NCBI RefSeq assembly: GCF_001546115.1 | Contig: NZ_KQ955208.1 | Span: 978,021 to 1,042,020, forward strand | Reading direction: 5' to 3' | DNA length: 64,000 nt | From: Paracoccus aminovorans | GTDB lineage: Bacteria > Pseudomonadota > Alphaproteobacteria > Rhodobacterales > Rhodobacteraceae | Notes under the pieces: model-generated | The model's input: the letters and a program-made list of their open reading frames with translations, nothing else | What the model was told of the DNA's origin: nothing | Databases searched by the model: none | Made by a program: the position numbers and the translations under genes | Part shown: positions 57,560 to 64,000 of the stretch, one piece after another | Layout of the letters: the number at the start of each line of letters is the position of its first letter | Position numbering within the stretch: the stretch's first letter is position 1

Positions 57560-59878
57560 GTGCCTTCCTTTTCGACCTCGCTGGAACAGGCCATCCATGG
57601 CGCCCTCGCGCTGGCCAACGACCATCGCCATGAGCTTGCCACGCTCGAGCACCTGCTGCTTGCGCTGACGGAAGAGCCCGATGCCGTGAAGGTGATGCGG
57701 GCCTGCAACGTCGATCTGGACGAATTGCGCCGGATGCTGGTCGAGTTCATCGAAGACGACCTGTCGACCCTCATCACCGATGTCGAGGGATCCGAGGCCG
57801 TTCCGACCGCCGCCTTCCAGCGCGTGATCCAGCGCGCGGCGATCCATGTGCAAAGCTCGGGCCGGACCGAGGTGACGGGCGCGAACGTGCTGGTCGCCAT
57901 CTTCGCCGAGCGGGAATCGAACGCCGCCTTCTTCCTGCAGGAACTGGACATGACCCGCTATGACGCGGTGAACTTCATCGCCCATGGCGTCGCCAAGAAT
58001 CCCTCCTTCTCGGAGAACCGCCCGGTCCAGGGTGCCGAGCACCAGGGCGAGCAGGCCCAGGCCGAGCCCGCCCCCAAGGACGAAACCGCGCTGGCGAAAT
58101 ATTGCGTGGACCTGAACCGCAAGGCCGCCAAGGGCGACGTCGATCCGCTGATCGGCCGCGCCGACGAGGTCGAGCGCTGCATCCAGGTGCTGTGCCGCCG
58201 GCGCAAGAACAACCCGCTGCTGGTGGGCGATCCGGGCGTCGGCAAGACCGCCATCGCCGAGGGCCTGGCGCTGAAGATCACCCGGGGCGAGACCCCGGAC
58301 GTGCTGGCCGGCTCGACCATCTTCTCGCTCGACATGGGCGCGCTGCTGGCCGGCACCCGCTATCGCGGCGATTTCGAGGAGCGGCTGAAGGCCGTGGTCA
58401 AGGAGCTGGAAGAGCATCCTGACGCGATCCTGTTCATCGACGAGATCCATACCGTGATCGGCGCCGGCGCCACCTCGGGCGGGGCGATGGACGCCTCGAA
58501 CCTGCTGAAGCCGGCTCTGGCCGGCGGCAAGCTGCGCTGCATGGGCTCGACCACCTACAAGGAGTTCCGCCAGCATTTCGAAAAGGACCGCGCCCTGTCG
58601 CGGCGCTTCCAGAAGATCGACGTGAACGAGCCGAACGTGCCCGACGCGATCAAGATCCTGATGGGGCTGAAGCCCAGCTTCGAAAAGCACCACGACCTGC
58701 GCTATACCAATGACGCGATCAAGTCGGCGGTGGAACTGGCCAGCCGCTACATCAACGACCGCAAGCTGCCCGACAGCGCTATCGACGTGATCGACGAGGC
58801 CGGCGCCGCTCAGCACCTGGTCAGCGAAAGCAAGCGCCGCAAGACCATCGGCCCGAAAGAGATCGAGGCGGTCGTCGCCAAGATCGCCCGCATTCCGCCG
58901 AAAAGCGTCTCCAAGGACGATGCGGCGGTGCTGAAGGACCTGGACGCGACGCTGAAGCGGCTGGTCTTCGGCCAGGACGCGGCGATCGAGGCCCTGGCCT
59001 CGGCGATCAAGCTGGCCCGCGCGGGCCTGCGCGAACCGGAAAAGCCGATCGGCAACTACCTGTTTGCCGGCCCGACCGGCGTCGGCAAGACCGAGGTGGC
59101 CAAGCAACTCGCCAGCACGCTGGGCGTGGAGCTGCTGCGCTTCGACATGTCGGAATACATGGAGAAGCATGCGGTCAGCCGCCTGATCGGCGCGCCTCCG
59201 GGCTATGTCGGCTTCGACCAGGGCGGTCTGCTGACCGATGGCGTCGACCAGCATCCGCATTGCGTGCTGCTGCTCGACGAGATCGAAAAGGCGCATCCGG
59301 ATGTCTACAACATCCTCTTGCAGGTGATGGACCACGGCAAGCTGACCGATCACAACGGCCGGCAGGTGGATTTCCGCAACGTGATCCTGATCATGACCTC
59401 GAACGCCGGCGCCTCGGACATGCAGAAGGCCGCCATCGGCTTCGGCCGCGAGAAGCGCGAGGGCGAGGATACCGCCGCCATCGAGCGCACCTTCACGCCC
59501 GAGTTCCGCAACCGTCTTGACGCGATCATCAGCTTCGCCGCCCTCTCGCGCGAGGTGGTGGTCCATGTGGTCGAGAAATTCGTGCTGCAACTGGAAGCGC
59601 AGCTGATCGACCGCGGCGTCCATATCGAGCTGACCTCCGAAGCCGCCGACTGGCTGGCCGAAAAGGGCTATGACGAAAAGATGGGTGCCCGGCCGCTGGG
59701 TCGCGTGATCCAGGAAACGATCAAGAAGCCGCTGGCCGAGGAACTGCTGTTCGGTCGCCTGACCAAGGGCGGGATCGTGCGGGTGCGGATCGAGGACGAC
59801 AAGCCCGTCTTCGACATCACCGGCCCTGAAACGCCCAAGATCAGCAATTCGAAGCCGCCGCTGCTGACGGCCGATTGA
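57560..59878 (+). CDS. clpA: ATP-dependent Clp protease ATP-binding subunit ClpA
   Basis: A 772-residue AAA+ unfoldase that feeds substrates to ClpP. The N-domain (about 1-145, [20 protein letters not shown]) is followed by AAA-1 (Walker A GDPGVGKT at 223-230, Walker [10 protein letters not shown]) and AAA-2 ([29 protein letters not shown]). The ClpP-docking tripeptide appears as IGF in [11 protein letters not shown]. The start is GTG with AGGAG upstream. The length is typical. Confidence 0.96.
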   Translation: MPSFSTSLEQAIHGALALANDHRHELATLEHLLLALTEEPDAVKVMRACNVDLDELRRMLVEFIEDDLSTLITDVEGSEAVPTAAFQRVIQRAAIHVQSSGRTEVTGANVLVAIFAERESNAAFFLQELDMTRYDAVNFIAHGVAKNPSFSENRPVQGAEHQGEQAQAEPAPKDETALAKYCVDLNRKAAKGDVDPLIGRADEVERCIQVLCRRRKNNPLLVGDPGVGKTAIAEGLALKITRGETPDVLAGSTIFSLDMGALLAGTRYRGDFEERLKAVVKELEEHPDAILFIDEIHTVIGAGATSGGAMDASNLLKPALAGGKLRCMGSTTYKEFRQHFEKDRALSRRFQKIDVNEPNVPDAIKILMGLKPSFEKHHDLRYTNDAIKSAVELASRYINDRKLPDSAIDVIDEAGAAQHLVSESKRRKTIGPKEIEAVVAKIARIPPKSVSKDDAAVLKDLDATLKRLVFGQDAAIEALASAIKLARAGLREPEKPIGNYLFAGPTGVGKTEVAKQLASTLGVELLRFDMSEYMEKHAVSRLIGAPPGYVGFDQGGLLTDGVDQHPHCVLLLDEIEKAHPDVYNILLQVMDHGKLTDHNGRQVDFRNVILIMTSNAGASDMQKAAIGFGREKREGEDTAAIERTFTPEFRNRLDAIISFAALSREVVVHVVEKFVLQLEAQLIDRGVHIELTSEAADWLAEKGYDEKMGARPLGRVIQETIKKPLAEELLFGRLTKGGIVRVRIEDDKPVFDITGPETPKISNSKPPLLTAD

Positions 59879-59896
59879 TCCTGCGTCCTGTGAAAG

Positions 59897-59922
59897 AAGG
59901 CGGCACTCGGTGCCGCCTTTTT
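59897..59922 (+). terminator. Intrinsic terminator of clpA
   Basis: AAGGCGGCAC, TCG, GTGCCGCCTT forms a 10-bp perfect stem with a 3-base loop followed by a T run, about 20 bases after the clpA stop. Confidence 0.92.
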
Positions 59923-59932
59923 CACTTGCAAA

Positions 59933-60775
59933 GGCTCTATTGCGCAAAAATCTTTGGATTATTTCCGTTAGTCAAAGTGATGACCTGTCCTCGTATCAGA
60001 CCGACAAGAGAAGATGACTGACCAACTCACAATCAAGCGCCAAGGCGCCATCCCGCACTGCTCCCCGATATGGAACGCCGCCCCGACGGGCCGTCGGGGC
60101 CGACAGCAGATCTATGGCGATACGCCCCGCAGATATGCCTGCCGGTGAAGGCGCTGTTCGGCATGGTCTTGCGCTCGACTGGACGGTGCCCGACATCAGC
60201 AGGGTCGCGCCGCCAGAAGGCGCTCGCCTTAACCATCGCGTATCGCCGCTTTGGAGACCGCTGCGTCTGCTGATCGACAGCATGCAGGCAAGCATGGTGG
60301 CGCCATTAGGCTCAAGGGATAGCGAGGGAACCCCGGATATCAAGGCTGCTGAAGATTACCGGATGTCCCATAGGCGGCACCTGTCTTTCTCACCTGCTAG
60401 GCAAAACCCGGTGACCAAGAAATCGGAAGTGTAACCGCAGACGGCACTTATCACACTCATGGTGCGTCGCCGAGCGCAGACCCGCCTTATCATCCCGCCG
60501 CGCAAGAATGCCAAGCCGTGGAAGACCAGCATTGCCGGCACGGTCACAGGAAATGCAGCGCTGCGCAGAGCGCGATTGCCTTGCCGGAGCGCTGTGGCGA
60601 CGATGGTGCCACTGGTGCCGCGTCAAACGAAGATGGGCTGCGTGGAACTGCCGGGTCAGGGCCTCATGACCCAGGGCTTCGGCCGTCAAATTCCCGGTCC
60701 CCTTAGTCGCCTAACGGCGATCCGCGTTCAGAAATCCGTCGCCGAGCCTACGGGCACATATGCGCAACATGTGTA
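59933..60775 (+). pseudogene. Fossil IS5-family element
   Basis: A decayed relative of the intact element at 37292. The left end GGCTCTATTGCGCAAAAATC matches its inverted repeat with changes. Protein fragments in shifting frames match the intact transposase: AAPTGRRGRQQIYGD, LDWTVPDIS, LLIDSMQ, then IIPPRKNAKPWKTSIAGTVT and MGCVELPGQGLM. Several deletions, including the first catalytic-Asp neighbourhood, make it non-functional. The right end near 60775 is recognisable only as GCGCAACA. Confidence 0.8.
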
Positions 60776-61028
60776 ACCGCCCCAAGCGCAAGGGGGTTTT
60801 TGAAGCTGATTTTGGCGCGTCATCGGGTGCTGACATGTGTCCGGCCTCGTGATGCGGCGCGATACATGCCGCAGGGCCCGTATGGTGTCCGAAGGTCGGG
60901 TCCAGATCAAAGCCGCGTGCTCATAGGCACTCTGTTGCACCCTGGTTTTCCCGATCCCGTCTCACGATCGTTGCGCCAAACTGCTCCTTGCCCTCTTCCG
61001 CTCCGACGTCCTCGCGATCTGCGGCGGC
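60776..61028. other. Gap between fossil IS and IS110-family gene
   Basis: A 253-base stretch with no recognised gene. It contains a lone ACTCTGTTGCAC near 60930, resembling an IS5-family end, and presumably the left end of the IS110-family element, which cannot be placed. Confidence 0.4.
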
Positions 61029-62048
61029 TTACGCTGCCGCGACCGGAGACTGGCAGATGCCGCCCCGAGCCATCAGGGCCCAGACCATGCGCGCCATCTT
61101 GTTCGCCAATGCTACCCGCACCAGCATCGGTGGCTTGCGCAACAGCAGGCTGCCCAGCCATGTTCCGGGCTGCGCTTCCTTGTGAACGTTACGTTTGATC
61201 ACCACGTTGTTGGCGCCGATGATCAGCAGGCGTCGCAAGGATCGTTCGCCCGTTCTGGTCGTCGCGCCGAGACGTTGCTTGCCCGTCGAATGTTGCCGGG
61301 GCGTCAGACCCAGCCAGGCGGCAAAGTCACGTGCCTTGCGGAACGTCTCGGGTGGCGGAGCCAGAGCAGCAATGGCCGTGGCGATCAGCGCCCCGATGCC
61401 GGGCACCGTCATCAGACGCCGGGCTACGTCATTCTCCTTGGCGCGACGGGCGATCTCCGCATCGAGCTTCCTGATCTCTGCCTCCAGATGCGCAAGTGCC
61501 GCGATCAAAGTCTTCAGCGTGGGGATGGCATCGGCAGGCAGAATGCCATCCGGATCTTCCACGATCGCGATCAGCCGCGTGGCATCGGGTGCCCCTTGTG
61601 GCACGATCTGGCCGAATTCGGCCAGATGGCCGCGCAAGGCGTTGATCGCCTGCGTGCGCTGCCGGATCAGCAGCTCGCGCACGCGGAAGACCATTGCCGC
61701 GCCTTGGGTCTCCTCGCTCTTGACCGGAACAAAGCGCATCGTCGGGCGCATTGCCGCCTCGCAGATGGCCTCTGCATCGGCGGCATCGTTCTTCTGGCGC
61801 TTTACGAAGGGCTTCACATAGGCAGGCGGGATCGGCCGCACCTCATGGCCCAGCTTGCCGATCTCGCGGCCCCAAAAATGGGCACCGCCACAGGCTTCCA
61901 TCGCGACAACGCAGGCCGGAAGCTGTCCGAAGAATTGCTGGTCTCTTCTCAGCTTCTGGCGCAGCACCGCCCGGCCCGCAGCCTCGGCCTCGTGAACCTG
62001 AAACACATTCTTCGCCAAATCGAATCCGACCGTGATAATCTCCGACAT
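61029..62048 (-). CDS. IS110-family transposase
   Basis: A 339-residue DEDD recombinase-transposase. The N-terminal catalytic motifs are ITVGFDLAKNVFQVHEAEA (D), VVAMEACGGAHFWGREI (E) and KNDAADAEAICEA (D-x-x-D). The C-terminal Transposase_20 domain has LMTVPGIGALIATAIAAL and FAAWLGLTPRQHSTGKQRLG, with the Ser nucleophile region GERSLRRLL. The frame is intact, so it may be active. The start MSEIITVGFD is set by the family start; upstream frame extends 34 codons. Element ends are not resolved, as is normal for IS110/IS1111. Confidence 0.93.
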   Translation of the reverse strand: MSEIITVGFDLAKNVFQVHEAEAAGRAVLRQKLRRDQQFFGQLPACVVAMEACGGAHFWGREIGKLGHEVRPIPPAYVKPFVKRQKNDAADAEAICEAAMRPTMRFVPVKSEETQGAAMVFRVRELLIRQRTQAINALRGHLAEFGQIVPQGAPDATRLIAIVEDPDGILPADAIPTLKTLIAALAHLEAEIRKLDAEIARRAKENDVARRLMTVPGIGALIATAIAALAPPPETFRKARDFAAWLGLTPRQHSTGKQRLGATTRTGERSLRRLLIIGANNVVIKRNVHKEAQPGTWLGSLLLRKPPMLVRVALANKMARMVWALMARGGICQSPVAAA

Positions 62049-62224
62049 GACCGCTCTCCTTTGTGGATCATTGCAGACCCACCTTGGCACACAGATGCCG
62101 TCGGGGGCGGTCACAGCATCAAGGCCCCAAAAGCGCATTGGATGAAGCACCAGCCAGCGTCATGGCTCGAACCGCCCAACCCCAGCACACCCGGCCCGAT
62201 TGACGAATCTTCCGCGCAGATTTA

Positions 62225-62239
62225 GAACAAACAAGGAAC
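62225..62239 (+). promoter_or_regulatory. SOS (LexA) box of imuA
   Basis: GAAC-AAACAAG-GAAC is a perfect match to the alphaproteobacterial LexA site GAAC-N7-GAAC. It lies 15 bases upstream of the imuA start and implies DNA-damage induction of imuAB. Confidence 0.85.
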
Positions 62240-62253
62240 ATCGTGAACGAGCC

Positions 62254-62934
62254 ATGACCGCCCACCCTTTCCTGCGCGGGGTGACGCCTTTCGGACGGGC
62301 GCCAGCCCCCGCGGTGCCGCGCATTGCCACCGCCACCCTGTCCGAGGCCTTCGATTCCCGGCACCCCTTGGATGCCGCGGCGGCGGGATTCGTGCTGGCG
62401 GCGCTGCCGCCGGGGCGGGTGCTCTGGGCGCAGGACCGGCTCAGCCGGGCCGAATTCGGCGCCCCCTTCCTGCCCGGCACCGGCCGGGCGCTGCTGCGGC
62501 TGGACCTGACGCGCCCCGCCGACGTGCTGGCCGCGTTGGAGGATGGCCTGCGCAGCCGCGCCCTGGCCGCCGTGGTCGGAGAGATCCATGGCGCGCCCCC
62601 GGCGCTGAGCTTTACCGCCAGCCGCCGCCTGGCCCTGCGTGCCGAAACGGCCGGCCTGCCCTGCTGGCTGATCCGCCATGCCGCCCGGCCCGATGCCAGC
62701 GCGGCGCGGATGCGCTGGCGGCTGTCGGCCCTGCCCTCGGCCCCCGACCCCGACGACCCCAAGGCGCCCGGCGATCCGCGCTGGCTCGCCGAGCTGTTCC
62801 GGGCGCGCGGCCAGCCGCCCTCGACCTGGGTGGCGCGCCATGACCGGGCGGCGGATCGTCTCGATCTTTCTGCCCCGCCTCGCGATCGAGAGCTGGCTGC
62901 ACCGGCGCGCGCGGCAGGGCGCGGCCTGGCCTGA
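62254..62934 (+). CDS. imuA: ImuA-like SOS mutagenesis protein
   Basis: A 226-residue RecA/SulA-like protein, partner of ImuB and DnaE2 in error-prone repair. The Rec-fold core is weak: LAALPPGRVLWAQDRLSRAE, LLRLDLTRPADVLAALEDGL and SRRLALRAETAGLPCWLIRH match ImuA. The C-terminal end WVARHDRAADRLDL is family-like. It overlaps imuB by 95 bases, unusually long. The start follows the LexA box. Confidence 0.82.
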   Translation: MTAHPFLRGVTPFGRAPAPAVPRIATATLSEAFDSRHPLDAAAAGFVLAALPPGRVLWAQDRLSRAEFGAPFLPGTGRALLRLDLTRPADVLAALEDGLRSRALAAVVGEIHGAPPALSFTASRRLALRAETAGLPCWLIRHAARPDASAARMRWRLSALPSAPDPDDPKAPGDPRWLAELFRARGQPPSTWVARHDRAADRLDLSAPPRDRELAAPARAAGRGLA

Positions 62935-64000
62935 CACCGTGCCGCTGGCGCTGGCCGCGCCCGGGCCGCATGGGCCCGTCATCCATGCCGCGAACCGGGC
63001 CGGCGAAGAGGTTGGCGCCCGGCCCGGCGCCCGCGTCGTCGATTGCCGCAGCATCTGCCCCGAGTTGCGGGTCGAGGATGCCCAGCCCGCCCAGGAGGCC
63101 GCCCGGCTGGCCCGCCTGACCTTCTGGATCCGGCGCTGGGGGCCGTTCAGCGCCGTGGACGGTGCGGACGGGCTGATCCTCGACACCACCGGCACCGCGC
63201 ATCTGTTCGGCGGCGAGCCCGCGCTGCTGACGGACATCCAGGCCGGATTCGCCCGCGCCGGGTTGACCTGCCGGCTGGCGCTGGCACCGACGCGCGGCGC
63301 GGCCTGGGCGCTGGCCCGCTTTGGCCCCGAACGCGCGATCTGCACCGATCCGCTGCCCGCGCTGGCGCCCCTGCCGGTGGCGGCGCTGCGGCTTTCACCC
63401 GAAACCCTGCTGCTCCTGCACCGGCTGGGGCTGAAGACCATCGGCGATCTGGCCGCGATTCTGCGTCTGCCGCTGATGCGCCGTTTCGCCCGGACTGCGC
63501 CGGCCGACAACCCGCTGATCCGGCTCGACCAGGCGCTGGGACGCGCGGCGGAACCGCTGGACGCACCCGAGCCGCCGGCCGAATTCGCCGCCGAGGCCCG
63601 GCTGGCCGAGCCGGTCATGGACCCCTCGGACTGGCTGCCCGGCCTGACGGAGCAGCTTTGCGCCGGCATGGCGGCGCAGGATCGCGGCTGCCGGCGGCTC
63701 TGCCTGTCGGTGTTCCGCGTCGATGGCGAGCGGCGCGACATCCGCGTCGCGCTGGCCGCCCCGGCCCGCGATCCCGCGCATCTGCTGCGGCTGTTCCAGG
63801 GCCGGCTGGACCGGCTGGATCCCGGCTATGGCTTCGACCTGATCCAGCTTGCAGCCGAGGCGGTCGAACCCCTGGCCCAGGCCCAGCCCGCCCTGGACGG
63901 CAGCGCCCCCGAGGCGCTGGCGCTGTCGCGCCTGGTCGACCGGCTGGTCGCGCGCTTTGGCGCCGCCGCGATCAGCCGGCCGCTGCCGCAGGACAGCCAT
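62840..64000 (+). CDS. imuB: ImuB-like Y-family polymerase-related protein (partial)
   Basis: The first 387 residues of ImuB, a catalytically inactive Y-family protein that hubs the mutasome and binds the beta clamp. RRIVSIFLPRLAIESWLHRR opens the family, and DGADGLILDTTGTAHLFGGE with LKTIGDLAAILRLPLMRRF (helix-hairpin-helix) follow. The gene runs off the window, so a following dnaE2 would be expected beyond. The start lies inside imuA, in another frame. Confidence 0.88.
   Translation, partial: MTGRRIVSIFLPRLAIESWLHRRARQGAAWPDTVPLALAAPGPHGPVIHAANRAGEEVGARPGARVVDCRSICPELRVEDAQPAQEAARLARLTFWIRRWGPFSAVDGADGLILDTTGTAHLFGGEPALLTDIQAGFARAGLTCRLALAPTRGAAWALARFGPERAICTDPLPALAPLPVAALRLSPETLLLLHRLGLKTIGDLAAILRLPLMRRFARTAPADNPLIRLDQALGRAAEPLDAPEPPAEFAAEARLAEPVMDPSDWLPGLTEQLCAGMAAQDRGCRRLCLSVFRVDGERRDIRVALAAPARDPAHLLRLFQGRLDRLDPGYGFDLIQLAAEAVEPLAQAQPALDGSAPEALALSRLVDRLVARFGAAAISRPLPQDSH

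Overview
The window looks like a chromosomal segment of a Paracoccus-like member of the Rhodobacteraceae (Alphaproteobacteria). It is GC-rich, carries a CcrM-type methyltransferase, has an alphaproteobacterial SOS box (GAAC-N7-GAAC) before imuA and a CtrA-like box before flgB, and shows the gene orders rpmH-rnpA-yidD-ttcA and atpHAGDC. The genus is inferred from protein resemblance and gene order, not from a database search.

Layout. 1-9.3 kb: end of mutY, alkB, ccrM, rnhB-allA, an Fsr-type transporter, a GntR regulator, an L,D-transpeptidase with an extensin-family protein, and a Crp-family regulator. 9.4-15.5 kb: a flagellar basal-body cluster, fliI diverging from flgBC-fliEQ-flgFGAH-fliL. 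15.6-24.4 kb: a long minus-strand series, rpmH-rnpA-yidD-ttcA-EAL protein-yidC-MOSC-engB-argB-sixA, several genes joined by 4-base start/stop overlaps. 24.6-26.2 kb: a sensor kinase and tRNA-Arg(ACG), followed by 1.9 kb of decayed DNA. 28-37.1 kb: folC, accD, cardiolipin synthase, phhB, two lineage-type unknowns, a GNAT enzyme, cinA-like, map and a LacI regulator. 37.2-39.1 kb: tRNA-Arg(CCT), an intact IS5-family element, a broken mobile-element gene and tRNA-Tyr. 39.3-43.8 kb: rlmB, a YHS protein, a CoA-binding protein, prs, a DsbA-fold isomerase and an alpha/beta hydrolase.

43.95-49.8 kb is a shrunken transposable (Mu-like) prophage. It has a repressor, a small early regulator, a ParB-like gene, the N-terminal part of a transposase, and P2-type tail genes (tape-measure end, U, X, D), most of them frameshifted. 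Its proposed ends (TG...CA with matching inner motifs) lie inside an octanucleotide tandem repeat: about 2.6 units remain on the left and about 20 on the right. The transposase start is joined directly to the tape-measure end, so a large central deletion has occurred. A related left-end sequence without a recognisable phage body lies at 26.66-26.94 kb.

50-57.3 kb: an H-type lectin gene, the F1 ATP synthase operon atpHAGDC (minus strand), a methyltransferase and gloB. 57.6-59.9 kb: clpA. 59.9-62.1 kb: a fossil IS5-family copy and an IS110-family transposase. 62.2-64 kb: the SOS mutagenesis pair imuA-imuB, imuB running off the window.

Most of the window is ordinary core metabolism and cell-surface machinery. 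The accessory signal is concentrated next to the two tRNA-Arg genes, in the prophage, and in the IS cluster before imuA.
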